Shown here piece by piece: positions 1 through 11,274 of a DNA stretch of 64,000 bases; position 1 is the stretch's first letter; every line of letters begins with the position of its first letter. Source of the stretch: Malurus cyaneus samueli (lineage: Eukaryota; Chordata; Aves; Passeriformes; Maluridae); contig CM019218.1 of assembly GCA_009741485.1 (NCBI GenBank), positions 54,501,889 to 54,565,888 of the forward strand, given 5' to 3'. The position numbers and the translations under genes are program-made. The notes below the pieces were generated by a model, which was not told the origin of the DNA, ran no database searches, and was given only the letters and a program-made list of their open reading frames with translations.

Positions 1-455
1 TATGGATGAATGGATAGGCACAGGGTGGATGGATATGGTACAGGGATGGTGATATGGATGGATGGAGGGATGGAGGGATGGATGGATGGATGGATGGATG
101 GATGGATGGATGGTGGGATGGGTGGGTGGATGGAGTGGATGGAGGGATGATGGATGGATGGATGGATGGTTGGATCGGATGGATTGATCAGGGATGGATG
201 GATGGATGATGATGATGATGGATGATGGATGGATGGGGAATGGATGGATGGATGAAAGGGATGGATGGATGGATGGTATGGACAGGGATGGATGGATGGT
301 GGATTGGATGATGGATGGATGGATGATGAATCAGGGGATGGATGGGATGGATGGATGGATGGATGGATGGATGGATGGATGGATGATATTGGAGTATGTG
401 ATGGATCAGGGATGGATGGATGGAATGGTGGATGGATGGATCGGATGGAGGGACA
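1..455. repeat. GGAT/TGGA tetranucleotide array
   Basis: Nearly continuous GGAT units with GGGAT, GATGAT and ACAGGGATGG interruptions. The array runs off the left edge, so its true length is unknown. Open frames across it encode only MDGW-type repeats on + and HPSI-type repeats on -, which is what a tetranucleotide array gives in every frame. No coding function is inferred. Confidence 0.95.
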
Positions 456-1169
456 GCCCTGGAGGAGCTGGGCACCGTCAGGGAGGACTTTGGGAGCGCG
501 GTGCCAACGTGGGATGGGCCGGATCAAACATCCCCCAGCCTGGCTCGGTCACAGGGCCCTTCCTCCATGAAATATTGCTCCAGGATTTTATCAGCCACTC
601 CAATCTCCGGCTACAAGGCCCGGGTGTGCCGTACGGCGGGGCCACGGCGCATTAATATTTATCGAGCTTGATTTGTTTAAGGAAACACACGGAGCTCTCT
701 GGCGTCGGCAATTTCTGTGGAATCAAACTGTGAAAGGCATTAATCACTGTCAATGATGTGTGTAGGGTACACAGAGCCCGTGGGAGGAGAGGAAAGGCTG
801 GGTAAACACACGCTGGGGATGCTCGGAGCCTGCACGGGGCTGGCACTCGGCAGGGCAGCAGCTGCCAGGGAATCCCGCAATTCCAGGGTGCTTTTTGGGA
901 AAGGACCTAAAACCCATCCAATCCCACCCCGTGCCATGGGCAGGGGCACCTCCCACCAGCCCATTATTGCCCTTTTTGGCAGGAGATTACCCAGACACAA
1001 TCCTAGTGTGACCCCTGAGGTGCCCAAGGACCGGGATGTCCCTGTGCTCCAGGGGGTGACACCACAATCCACCTCTGCAGCTCAACTGGATCTTTCCAAG
1101 GAAGTTTTTTGGGAGCAGCCTGCCTGCAATGCAGCTTCTGCGATGGCAAATAATGCCGTGGCCAAGAGG
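456..1169. other. Single-copy non-coding DNA
   Basis: No recognisable gene or repeat. The part at about 560-765 is mixed GC with CATTAATATTTATC and GGCATTAATCACTG and contains no repeats. It resembles a conserved regulatory element, but this rests on texture only. Confidence 0.35.
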
Positions 1170-1500
1170 ACACTGAATGACCTCTGAAATATGGCATTTG
1201 TGGTTTCCATAGCAATTCTGCGAGAGGTTAAGGGGAAATTAGAGCCAATTTCATTCTCCCCTCAACATCTTTTTATTGGGGTTTAAATGAAAGCGCTATT
1301 AAGAAATAGAAAGGTTTCGAGATGTGCGTGTTCACGGGGGAGCTAAGCTTTAAACAGAAAAAAAAATAGTGTTAATAAAGCAATTTTAGAATTTAATCGG
1401 AGAGTTTATTTTCTCCTTTGCTGCCTTTCCTCCCCTGGGGATAGATTTCCTTCTTGCCCTGCGAAGGATTTAGGATGAAATCTTTTATATTTTTGGAAGC
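1170..1500. promoter_or_regulatory. Enhancer-like AT-rich stretch (candidate CNE)
   Basis: Repeat-free and AT-rich, with a low-CpG texture. It contains clustered homeobox-type and AT-hook-like words: TTTTTATTGG, GCGCTATTAAG, AGTGTTAATAAAG and GAATTTAATCGG. No splice-site-bounded open frame is present. Such stretches in bird gene deserts are often conserved non-coding elements. This is inference from composition and would need an alignment to confirm. Confidence 0.35.
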
Positions 1501-1611
1501 AGCACGAGACAGTCAGAAGTGAGCAGAGTTTAGCAATTCAGAGGTCAAGGAAATGATGGCTGCTGACCCCTCTGTTCCAAGCTAGTGGCTCAGACAGACC
1601 AAAAACAGGAC

Positions 1612-1700
1612 AAGGAATGACAAGGTTCAGGGTGCAGGAATGCCAAGGTTTGGGGTGCAGGAATGCCAAGATTTGGGGTACAGGGATGCCAAGGGATGAG
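1612..1700. repeat. 23-bp minisatellite, about 3.5 units
   Basis: Tandem units of about 23 bp built from AAGGTTTGGGG followed by TGCAGGAATGCC, with point differences between units. A small private array. Confidence 0.8.
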
Positions 1701-2164
1701 GTGCAGAAATTCAGCAAACCCCTGCAGAAAATTCTCTTCCTAAATCTGTTCTGGAGCAAAGCTGCTTGGGAGACCTTGGAAATTCATCTGTGAAGAGCAG
1801 GTGAGCCCTGAGAGTGTTCCAAAGGTTTCAAATGACTCTCATTAACTCCTTAAATGAGGAAGAGTTCCTGGAGTTTCAATAATGTGCCCAGAGGAGCAGT
1901 AAGGAGTAAGATTTAAGGAAACTTGAATCAAATCTGACTTTCATTTCAACTTGCATATGATCAGGGAGGCAGCAGCGCTCTGTGCTCCGGGTACGAGGAG
2001 GGCGGTGAGGAAACCTAAAGCGCCCCAGAAATCCCAGTTTAAAAGCTCTGCTGTCTCAGGGATGATCAAACCCATTTGTCTCCCACCGAGAGCTGAGCTT
2101 TGGAAGGACCTGCTGCTCTTCTGAGGATGAGGGACGAGGTTTGGGCTGCTGAATGCTCCAGACT
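1701..2164. other. Unique sequence, nothing recognised
   Basis: No repeat, RNA gene or supportable coding frame. The open frames here are short and overlap on both strands. Confidence 0.4.
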
Positions 2165-2260
2165 CAATCAGAATCCCAAAGTGTTTAAGGCTGGAAAAGC
2201 CCTTTGGGATCATCTCAGCACGGTGCTCCCCTCCAAACCACGGCCTGGGGTCACTGGGGT
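2165..2260 (-). mobile_element. CR1 LINE 3'-end fragment (degenerate)
   Basis: Reads AGAATCCCAAAGTG, then TTAAGGCTGGAAAAG, then CTTTGGGATCATC. This is the reverse complement of the CR1 3' end, the block that normally follows the octamer tail. Diverged and short. Confidence 0.55.
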
Positions 2261-2535
2261 GCAGAGTGATGCTGATGGAGCTGAGGGAGCTTTGCTGGGT
2301 AGGTTTGCAGAGCGGGGATTCCTGGAAGGACTTTACCCCAGGGCTTTGAACCCAGCCAGGGCAGCATTTCCACTGAAATTCCACTGAAATTCCCGCTCCA
2401 GGTCCAGCCCCGAGGTGACGCCCGACTCCAAAACAAACAGAAAGCCTGCAGCCCGGGCTGACTTGGGCCCGTTAATTGATCCTAATGATCCCTTTGGAGG
2501 TGGAAATCTCCCAGTTCGTTCTTCCTGGAGAGGGG

Positions 2536-2605
2536 TTTGTGCCATTAAAACCCGCTTTGTGCCATTAAAACCCCGCTTTGTGCCATTAAAACCCCGCTTT
2601 GTGCC
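2536..2605. repeat. 21-bp minisatellite, about 3.4 units
   Basis: Units of TTTGTGCCATT followed by AAAACCCCGC, nearly identical. The first unit lacks one C. Confidence 0.9.
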
Positions 2606-2732
2606 AGGCTTTCCCCTGTGCCTGAGTGGTTGTGCTTTCCTAATCCCCGCTGTAAATAAAACCCCCGGGGGATCATTTTCAGAGCCACCAAAAGGTGTTC
2701 AGGGAAAATGAGCACTACCTGCACCAGACTGC

Positions 2733-2758
2733 TTTTTTTTTTTTTTTTTAATTTTTTT
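2733..2758. repeat. Poly-T tract
   Basis: A run of T broken once by AA. Low complexity. Confidence 0.9.
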
Positions 2759-2769
2759 AGTTGACAGAC

Positions 2770-3075
2770 TATCTCTTTCTGAAATGTGAAGGAAAAGCCA
2801 TATCCCTCCAGCTGTTGAGTTAAGCAGAGTCTTATTCAAATTATGTAGGGGGAAAAAAATGTCATAACATAATGAGAATCAAATGTTGGCTTCAGGCGCC
2901 TTCATATTCGAGGGCTTTAAAAAACAACAATAGCAACAAAACACTTCAATCTTTTATCTGCCAGTGGAAAATGGTCATTTAAATAAACATTAACTAAGCT
3001 GGGGAACTTTGATGTTGCGGTAGCAATTGGTTTCTGACAGGGAAGATAGTTAAAGTCTTATTCTTTTTAATGGGT
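2770..3075. promoter_or_regulatory. Enhancer-like AT-rich stretch (candidate CNE)
   Basis: Repeat-free, with many short regulatory-type words: TTATTCAAATTATG, CATAACATAATGAG, CATTTAAATAAACATTAA and TAGCAATTGG. There is no coding frame on either strand. Called from texture only. Confidence 0.38.
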
Positions 3076-3340
3076 AGCGTTTTTAGAGACAGATTAGAGG
3101 TATTTGAGACCAAAACTGCTCCTTCCCCGGCGCTGCTTCCCTCTGGGAATGGAGCTGGGACTCCCAGGGCAAGGAGAGGGGTTTGTGGCTGGCACAGATT
3201 GAGACCAGGAGTCAAAACACTGAACGGTCCATTTCCAGTGTTGGCATGCGGGGAATGTTCCAAACCTGGGGTTGGTGGCTTTTGGGAAGGGCAATAGAGA
3301 GAAATCCGTGTGGGGGAAGGTCCAAGGGGGCTGGAAATGG

Positions 3341-3552
3341 GTGATCCTTAGGGCCCTTCCAACCCAAATTATTCAGGGTTTCTGTAATTCCATGGAAATG
3401 GTGAATTGATGGAACTGGGTGGTCTTTAGGGCCCATCCAGCCCAAACCATTCAGGGTTTCTGTAATTCCAGGGAAATGGTGAATTGATGATCCTTAGGGC
3501 CTTCCACCCCAAATTATTCAGGGTTTCTGTAATTCCATAGAAATGGTGAATT
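3341..3552 (+). repeat. Tandemly amplified CR1 3'-end fragment, 3 units
   Basis: Three units of 68-78 bp. Each contains GATCCTTAGGGCCC, then TTCCAACCCAAAT, then TTCAGGGTTTCTGTAATTCC and ATGGAAATGGTGAATTG. The first half is the standard 3' end of a CR1 LINE in sense orientation. CR1 ends are normally dispersed, so a head-to-tail triplet means a CR1 tail was converted into a minisatellite after insertion. Confidence 0.8.
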
Positions 3553-3555
3553 GTC

Positions 3556-4300
3556 TGATTTTTGCCACTCACGCCCCCCACAACTCCTGAACCTCTCAGA
3601 TCAAGCCTGGCAAGTGAAATTTGCCACCAAAAGCCCGGGGAAGGCAGCTGAAAGTGCGGCTGAAAGGAGCCGGATCCTGGAAAACAAAGAGCAGTCAGGA
3701 TCTGTAAGCAGCCAGGAGGAAGGAAAGAGATTATTAATATTATTAACATCATTAATTTGATTTGCAGCCCAGCCACGGGCGGGGAAGGCACTGAGTCAGC
3801 GCCGCTCGGAACCCAACGGGATCTCGGCGCCAACATCTCCCTCCGATATCCAGGGAAAGCATTTCCCGGGAATCTGCAGCATCTGAGCAAACGGCTCGGG
3901 GGCTCCCGGGGGTGGCTGTGGCTAACAGAAAACAGAACAAAACAGAACCTGGGGAGCTCCGGCAGTGCCCCCGAACCGCAGGCAGCGAGCGAGGGGAGAA
4001 CAAAAGGCGCTTTTGATGCGCGCACCCGCGCGATGCCGATCGCAAAATGCAAATGTTCCCCCGTGCCGGCGAACACTTATCAATATTAAGGCAAACACGG
4101 CGGAGAAGAAAGGAGGAAGAACAAAATACAGCACTTAACAAGAGGGTAATTTAGCCTGTTGGCAAGCGCTGCGTGCAGAGTTCATGAAAAATTCCCGGCG
4201 CGGTTGTTTTGCGGGGTTTCTGGGTGTTTATGCATTAATCATGATATCGATTGGGTGGGAGGATCGCACTCGTTCAGGTGTTCAACAGCACGGGGGCACC
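3556..4300. promoter_or_regulatory. Mixed GC/AT enhancer-like stretch with octamer site
   Basis: No repeats. Contains CpG-bearing segments (GCGCGCACCCGCGCG near 4018-4032), a perfect octamer ATGCAAAT at 4047-4054, and GCATTAATCATGATATCGATTGG near 4232 (given here as two overlapping words, GCATTAATCATG and GATATCGATTGG). This looks like a developmental regulatory element. The minus-strand open frame through it (3426-4076) begins in the CR1 tandem repeat and is not credible. Confidence 0.4.
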
Positions 4301-5825
4301 GGCAAGGCCAGCGGGGATTGAAGAGTGGAAATTGGAGAGGCCAAACCCGTCCCCCCTGTTGCTGTACAGGCTCAGCTACAACTGTGGAACAGCTGGAATT
4401 CGGGAGGGCTGGAAATTAAAACACGGCAGGAGCACCTCGGGCAACCTCTCCGGAGAACAGCCCGGCACAGAAAACTTCCAGGATGGAGGGGTTCATCCAC
4501 CCAGTCCCGCCTCCTTGTTCCCTTCAGGAGAAAAAACAAACCCGAGGCCATTGGAAGCGCAAGGATGGCCAAGAGAAAGGGAAATAAAATCAATGGGATG
4601 CTACAGCTCCAACAAATATTGCGGGCATGGCGAGGGGAGGGAAGGAGGGAAATGTCAGGGATAACTGAGGGCCTGTTTCACGGCATTCCTGTTTCCCAGA
4701 AGCATTTCTGGCTCCTAAAATAGAGGGAAGGGCTCCTGCAGCATCACGCCGGGGTCAGCGGGGCTGGGAAAAGGCAGAGCTCCTGATCCCTTCCTCCTTC
4801 CTTTATTTCACACAGAAATGTAAAATAAAGGCCTAGAGAAGCTCAAGGTGAACAATTCACCCCCAATTCCATCCTCACAGAGCCCTTCCATCCCCATCCC
4901 CACGGAGGATTGGGGCTCACAGCACCGATGGTCCCTCTAATGAGCGCCCTCCTCTCTAATCTGCATTGCCCTCACCTTGTGGGATCGCTGCCTTTTCTCA
5001 CTCCTGAGAAGTTTAAATCTGATTATTTCAGGGATAAATCTCTCCTCCACATCTGCAGCTGCAGAGGCTCTCCAGGGAAAAGCCAAATTCAGTTGTGCCC
5101 TGGACAACCACCACGGTTCCAGCTCGAGAGGGCAAAAAATAAATCTGAGCGGCAAAATCTGCCATCAATTTGGTGTTCTCAGAGAAAAGCACCTCAATTC
5201 CCCGTTTCTCATTTCCCAATCTGCAAAGTGGGAATGAAACCACCTACTTCTCCCGGAAATCCTGGGGCTGTGCCCTGCAGAGGGCTGCACGCCCCTGCAG
5301 TAAATGATACCGTTAGAGATGAAAGCGTTTTGGGGGTATTTTAGGAGTTCATTCTCCAAAATGTCAGTGATTTGTGAGTTTCTGTATTTGTGATGCGGCA
5401 TTTCCTCGCTCCATTTGCAGGAGAGACGAAATTGCCAGGACAATCACAGCCACTTCTGCTCCCAATCCTAGAACAGGATATTGGTTTTTGAAGGCAGAAA
5501 TAGAGCCAAGGCTTCTCCTTTTCCATAAAATCCTATTTGTTTTGTTTTTTTGCTGTTAAAATTACTTTGGTTATTGAAAAGAAGGAAAACCGGTGATAAT
5601 TTTTTAGCAACTGATGCAGAATCTTCCATTTCACCCCTGCTGCTTTTTGAGGACAGCAGAAGTTTTTTTTTTCCTTGTTTTTGTTTTCTAAGAGTTCACT
5701 GAAGCCGACAAACCCAAATCACTGCCAACACCCAGTAATTCTCTTTAAAACAAAAATGACATCATCAGCCATGATCACATCCATCCTTCATCCCGCTGCC
5801 AGCGCCACGGGGATGAACCAACGGC
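4301..5825. other. Single-copy non-coding DNA
   Basis: No gene, RNA or transposon recognised. Two poly-T/poly-A rich patches occur near 5540-5690. AT-rich, possibly conserved patches are at 4960-5060 and 5290-5470. Open frames are short and mutually overlapping. Confidence 0.4.
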
Positions 5826-6015
5826 TTTTGTAGAGTCACAGAATGCAAAAATGGGTGGGAAAGGAAAAAAAAAAATCAATTTTAAATGATCCAGTGGCAC
5901 CCCTGCCATGGCAGGGACAGTTTCCACCATCCCAGGGTGCTCCAAGCTCAATGTCCAGCCTGGCCTTGGGATCCAGGGGCAGCCACAGCTTTTCTGGGAA
6001 TTTAAAGAGCTGAGA
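5826..6015 (-). mobile_element. CR1 LINE fragment
   Basis: Starts with AGAGTCACAGAATG (octamer tail, reverse strand). It continues with a CCCCTGCCATGGCAGGGAC block and GTCCAGCCTGGCCTTGG, then GGGGCAGCCACAGCTT. These are the ordered landmarks of the CR1 3' region on the minus strand. A short A-rich interruption lies at 5865-5880. Confidence 0.88.
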
Positions 6016-6865
6016 CATTTGTAAAAAGGGATTTCAGCCCTGTGAGGAGCCTGAGCGGAGAGCTGAGGGAATCCAGGTAAAAGCAGCCCAGACAGCCCTC
6101 TCAGAAATGAATTTTCCCATAATTAGGCCACAAAGTGGAAAGTCCTCTTAACACTGCATTACTGAGCACCTGAAAGGAGAGAATGGAAAGTTTCTCAAGG
6201 GGCTTGGAAAAGCAAATCACTGAGGCCAAAGAAAATGAGATTAAATGGAACTTCTGAAATGCAGGGTGTCTATTGACCTCCCTCATACCAAGTGCTTTCT
6301 TCGTACTCCTGTTCTTAAAAAAAGGGGGAAAAACCTCTCCAGGAGGATGCAGGCTGCTCAGCAGATAGCTGGAGGCTGAGTTGGATTTGAATTTTGATCA
6401 AAGTTTCTCTCATTTGCCATGCTTTCCTGTGTCTGCATTCCCAATCTGCCTCTTTTGCTTAAAATAATGCTTCCCATGCAGGCAATCGTAGCTGCCATAC
6501 ATAATGAGGGAACCTGGCTTTCTGAAAATGCCGTTTGTGCTGTCTGGGGCTCTTCTCCAGAAGCCAGGCTGCCAGAAAAGGAGCACCAGGATGTCCCTGC
6601 CCACGGGGGTGGATCAGGGTGGGCACCCTGGCACTGCCATCACACCACCCATCCACCCTCCTGCACCCCCAGCTTCTCCATGAGCCAGAAAAATGTCAAT
6701 TTACAAACTGCATTATTTCCTCATTCAGTGAGTTGGAATAACTATCACCTCCAGCCCTCTTCCTCCTGTTTTTGTGACACAGAGAGCAGCAAACGGGGAG
6801 GGTGGCAGAGGAACCAGCCCCAGGGATGGGCATCCCTGCCAGGGCAAAGCTGCAGACGTTGTTTC
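6016..6865. other. Single-copy non-coding DNA
   Basis: No repeat or gene recognised. The patch at 6400-6530 (TTAAAATAATGCTTCCCATGC, given as TTAAAATAATG plus CTTCCCATGC) looks regulatory but is not supported further. Confidence 0.35.
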
Positions 6866-7078
6866 TGTAGGAATTGTTGGTTCTGCGATTTGGTCTGAGG
6901 AATTGTTGGTTTGCTCTGAAGTTGTTGGTTTGCTCTCAGGAATTGTTGGTTTGCCCTGAGGAGTTGTTGGTTTGCTCTGAGGAATTGTTGGTTTGCTCTG
7001 AGGAGTGTTGGTTTGCTCTGAGGAGTTGTTGGTTTGCTCTCAGGAACTGTTGGTTTGCTCTCAGGAATTGTCCAGTCT
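6866..7078. repeat. 21-bp minisatellite, about 10 units
   Basis: Units of GAATTGTTGGTTT followed by GCTCTGAG, with GAGTTG, CTCAGG and CCCTGAG variants. One unit is shortened to 18 bp near 7003. The period is a multiple of three, so open frames persist on both strands (6874-7248 + and 6745-7185 -). They encode only a repeat peptide and are not called as genes. Confidence 0.93.
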
Positions 7079-7954
7079 GGGCTGGGCTGATGATGGATGT
7101 TTATAAACTTGGGGGGATTTTTACAACATTGGGATGGGATTGTTTTATAAAGAACCTTCCCTGTGCCTTTGCCCACCCTCCTCACACCTGGGGTGACTTC
7201 ACAGCTGTGCCAGCCAACACCAGAGAAATACTAAATATTAAAAATTAAATTAGGAAAAATCTCCAGTGGGGAGGAATGGGGGAGGTGAGCCCAGCTGGTG
7301 GTTTTGGGGCTGCTTTTCCTGCCTTGCCAAGAGCAGTGTCCAACGAGCTGCCAGAGAATCCTGGTTGACTGAAAAAACATTCAGGAGGGCAGGACCAGCC
7401 TGGACCAGGGCAGCTGCACCCCCTGGAATGATCTGATGGAGATTTCCACACTCAGGTCAGTGAGATATTGCCTTCCCACCGAGCTGCTCACGTCTCATTG
7501 CAGGGCAGAGCTGTGGGGCCCAAAGCACAAAAAAACACGGAATTATTTCTCCCTCCAAACCCTGCAAACCACTGCAGTATTTTAAAATATGGATTATCTC
7601 CAGCTCCTTCTCCTCTTGATGGTTCCACCTCATTTGTCCTGCTACTCTAATTTCCTTAAATGTGTGTTTTCTTTACAGGCTGCTAACTGCAGACAACTTG
7701 CAGCAATCAAGTGGAGTTTATGCATCGACACTGCACTTTGTTAGCTAGGAGCTCGTTTCCAGGGATGGTGAACTTTAATGAACTTGGAAATTGGATCATC
7801 CTGTTGTGTTCAGGGACAGGCAGGAGGCTGAGGGGGGCTGTCCACGGGAAAGCCTCCTGGAATAAATTCCAGATAAAAATTGATCAAATTGTGATTGTCC
7901 CAACCCCTTCCTCTCCTCTCCTGTGTTACATTTGAGGATGGGGTTTGGTGGTGA
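7079..7954. other. Single-copy non-coding DNA
   Basis: No repeat recognised except short AT patches. 7660-7800 (TAACTGCAGACAACTTGC, GTTTATGCATCGAC, GAACTTTAATGAAC) has a conserved-element texture. Confidence 0.33.
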
Positions 7955-8045
7955 ATGCGGTGAGGGATGGTGGGTGATGATTGAAATGGATCATCTGCCA
8001 GGTCCTTCCCAACCTCAATCATTCCAATTCCCTGATCTCTCTGTG
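7955..8045 (+). mobile_element. CR1 LINE 3' end (short)
   Basis: GATCATCTGCCAGGTCC, then TTCCCAACCTCAATCATTCC. This is the CR1 terminal block in sense orientation, ending before the octamer tail. Confidence 0.65.
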
Positions 8046-8399
8046 GCCACTTTTTGGCCAAATTCTGTTTCCCAAAGAGCCACCAGACTGACCCTGCTGT
8101 GCCCCATCCCTGGAAGCCTGCACTGAGCACTGAGAGCTGCCTGACCACATGGGGATAGATTTTCCCCTTTTTTGACACTTTTTTTTGAGGTGTAACTTCC
8201 ATCTCAGAAACTCAGGAGTGCTGCCACTTGGGCACCTGCTCTCCTCGGCTGATCTGACAATTTTCCTTCAGCCCAACTTTGCCCCTGAATGGTTTTGTTC
8301 AGGGGGAAGGTCCAGGTGCTGCTGCCCTCTGTATTATCTCCTCCCCGAGTTCCCCATCCCTGCAGCAATCACCCCTTTCCTCCCCAATCCAGCCGAGAC

Positions 8400-8760
8400 T
8401 TTAATTAATGAGATAACAAAAGGGAAAACACCCAAACAGCGAATCCCCGAGTTGAAGACTTTATCTGCTCTTTGCAGCTGCATCTTCCTTCCCTCCTGTT
8501 TTATTTTTTTTTTTTTTTTCTCCTCCTTTTTTTGGACTGCATTCTGGCCCATCAATACTGTTTCTCATTAAATTAAATAGCTTATTGACTGGAGAGCTCC
8601 GGAGCCACGCGGCCGGCGGATCCGCGCGCGGCGCTTCCCCCGTGCAAACACTCACAGGTCACTGCACACTAAATCAGCCCGTAATGGAGTTGGAACTGGG
8701 AGAATCACTGCTGTGTACCCTTTTTATTTGTTTTTAATTTGTATCAATGGTAATTCTGTC
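8400..8760. promoter_or_regulatory. Enhancer-like stretch with CpG cluster
   Basis: TTTAATTAATGAGATAAC near 8400, a poly-T run near 8503-8520, TCATTAAATTAAATAGC near 8565, then a dense CpG island-like core GCGGCCGGCGGATCCGCGCG near 8609-8628. This is followed by CTAAATCAGCCCGTAATGG. There is no coding frame. Composition suggests a regulatory element with a small CpG core. Confidence 0.4.
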
Positions 8761-8914
8761 GCTTCCAATTTAGGTGACGGCCGCAGTGTGAGCGGGGTGA
8801 AACCCCATTTTTCTTCCCGTTAACCGCTGAGCTCACGGTCCGTAGGGGATTTGGGCACCCTACACTGATTTCCTCCTCTTTCTTTTCCATCAGCACCACC
8901 AGCAGGACCTTTCC

Positions 8915-9092
8915 TGGTGGGAAGGGTGGTCAGGACTGGAAGGGGCTGCCAAACTGGAGTCACCATCCCTGGAGGTGCCCAAGGGACACTCGGAGCCCTG
9001 GGTTGGGTGACGGGCTTGGGATGGGGCACAGGATAGTCCTAAACATCTTTTTCCACCTCAGTGACCCCGTGATCTGCTTCTCCCTGGAAGTG
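8915..9092 (+). mobile_element. CR1 LINE 3' region
   Basis: Ordered CR1 landmarks in sense orientation: GGAGTCACCATCCC, TGGAGGTGCCCAAGGGAC, TTGGGTGACGGGCTTGG, a degenerate CTTTTTCCACCTCAGTGAC block and GTGATCTGCTTC in place of the octamer tail. Confidence 0.85.
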
Positions 9093-9286
9093 TGAGCTGG
9101 CCCAGCCCATGTCACAGAGCTTGGGGACAGCAGGGCTGGGAATGGCTCCAGCTCCTTCCTTGGATCACTCCTGACTGCACAACCACAGCCAGGGAATGTC
9201 CTGTGACATCCCCACATCCCAAAAGCGTTTTGCAGAGATTGGGATATTTCTGGGAGCCACCGCAGGGAGAGAAGGCCCAGTTTTCC

Positions 9287-10580
9287 CTGGGATTGGTGTG
9301 TGTTTCCCATGGATTGGTGTATTTTCCTGGGATTGGTGTGTGTTTCCCATGGATTGGTTCGTGTTTCTCCAGGATTGGTGTGTTTTTCCATGATTGGTGT
9401 GTTTTTCCCATGATTGGTGTGTATTTTCCTGGGACTGCTGTGTGTTTTCCTGGGATTGGTGTGTATTTTCCTGGGATTGGTGTGTTTCCCCATGACTTTT
9501 CCAGGATTGGAGTGTGTTTCTCAGGATTGGTGTATTTTCCTGGGATTGGTGTGTGTTTTCCTGGGATTGGTGTGTGTTTTTCCAGGATTGCTGTGTGTTT
9601 CCCATGGATTGGTGTGTGTTTCTCCAGGACTGGTGTATTTTCCTGGGATTGCTGTGTGTTTTTCCAGGATTGGTGTGTTTTTCTGGGATTGGTGTGTGTT
9701 TTCCTGGGATTGGTGTGTTTTCCTGGGATTGGTGTGTTTTCATGGGACTGGTGTGTGTTTCTCAGGATTGGTATGTTTTTCTCCAGGATTGGTGTGTGTT
9801 TCCCATGGATTGGTTTGTTTTTCCAGGATTGCTGTTGTTTTCAGTGATTGGTGTGTGTTTTCCGGATTGGTGTGTGTTTTCCTGGGATTTGGGTTCCTAT
9901 TGGTTGTGTATTTTTCCAGGATTGGAGTGTGTTTCTCAGGATTGGTGTATTTTCCTGGGATTGGTGTGTGTTTTCCTGGGATTGGTGTGTGTTTTCCTGG
10001 GATTGGTGTGTGTTTTCCTGGGATTGGTGTGTTTCCTGGGACTGTGTGTATTTTCCTGGGATTGGTGTGTGTTTCTTCAGGATTGGTGTGTTTTCCTGGG
10101 ATTGGTGTGTATTTTTCCAGGATTGGTGTGGTTTTCTTCCAGGATTGCTCTGTGTGTTTCCCATGGAGTGCTGGTGTGTTTCTCAGGATTGGTGTGTGTT
10201 GTTTCCATGGCATTGGTGTGTTTTTCCAGGATTGCTGTGTGTTTTTCCAGGATTGGCAGACTTGTGTTTCTCCGGATTGGTGTTTTTCTGGATCTGTGTA
10301 TTCTGGCATTGTGTGTTTTCTGGATTGTGTTTTTCCGACTGGTGGTGTGTTTCTCCAGGATTGGTGTTTTTTCTCAGGATTACTGTATTTTTCTGGGATG
10401 TGTGTGTTTCTCTAGGATTGCTGTGTGTTCCCATGGATTGGGTGTGTTCCTTGTGTTGTTCTCCAGGATTGCTGTGTGTTTCCAATGGATTAGTGTGTTT
10501 TCCATGATTGGCGTATTTCCCTGGGATTGGTGTGTGTTCTTAGGATTGCTGTGTTTTCCAGCATTGCTGTGTGTTTCCCT
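9287..10580. repeat. 21-bp VNTR, GT-rich, about 60 units
   Basis: Head-to-tail units of TGTGTGTTTTCC followed by TGGGATTGG (21 bp, range about 17-23), with alternates TTTCTCCAGGATTGG and TTCCCATGGATTGG. Both of these alternates recur, suggesting at least three unit types and higher-order exchange. The strands are strongly asymmetric (G+T on +). Long open frames exist in several frames (9092-9847, 9414-10415, 9514-10677), as expected for a 21-bp period. They encode only a CVFLGLV/GIGVCFP-type repeat peptide. A second, shorter piece lies at 15072-15400. Confidence 0.96.
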
Positions 10581-11274
10581 GGCTGCACCGAGGGGCCGTG
10601 CAGAACACGTCTGTTTGCAGAGTCACACACACACGTTCTCCCCTACAATATTTTGGGAAGCTCCACAAACGTGTTAGGAAAGCTGTTACTTGCACAAACT
10701 TCCCTGCAACCGGTAGTGTGATTTTTTTTTCAGAGCTATTAATCAAGGACTAGAGTGAAAACAGCTTGGCAAAGAGGAAAAATAAAAACCCAGGAACTTC
10801 AGAAGAGAGGAGCACTCGGTGAGTGCACGGAGGAATTAAGCTCCACACGGGGCTCACATGGAGCTCAGCTGGAGTTTGTCCCAGAGGTTTGGCACAAGCA
10901 GCTGCCAGCCCATCCTGCTGCCCACAAACCCAGGGATAAAAATGCCTGGATTTTGGATGAAATTTCCATCTTGGGGAGGAGGAAGATGCAGCAATGTTGC
11001 TGTTTAAACCCTCAAACTTCTCTCAGCCCAGGGCTCCCCAGAAGAGAGAAACCTTTGGTGATTCCCTGCTTTTGCTCTGCTCTGCCTGCATCAACGCCGG
11101 GCTCGATTCCATTGTCAATAATTCAGGATTTTTAGGTTTTCAATGCAGATTTGCAGCAAATTCCCAGCTTTCTGTTGGCTCAGGAATAGAAGGTGCCTGA
11201 TGGACTGACCCAGGTTTCCTCCAGGAGCAGGACAAGACCAGCTCTGTCTCATCTCAGTGCTGCCCTGGGGATGC

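Noticed and set aside
3426..4076. 216-codon minus-strand open frame
   Set aside because: One end is the tandem CR1 tail and the rest crosses non-coding DNA with an octamer site. No domain is seen, and overlapping frames exist on both strands.
9092..10677. Open frames of up to 387 codons on the plus strand
   Set aside because: They lie in the 21-bp VNTR. A period divisible by three keeps frames open by chance. The products are low-complexity repeat peptides, present in two frames at once and with mirrored minus-strand frames.
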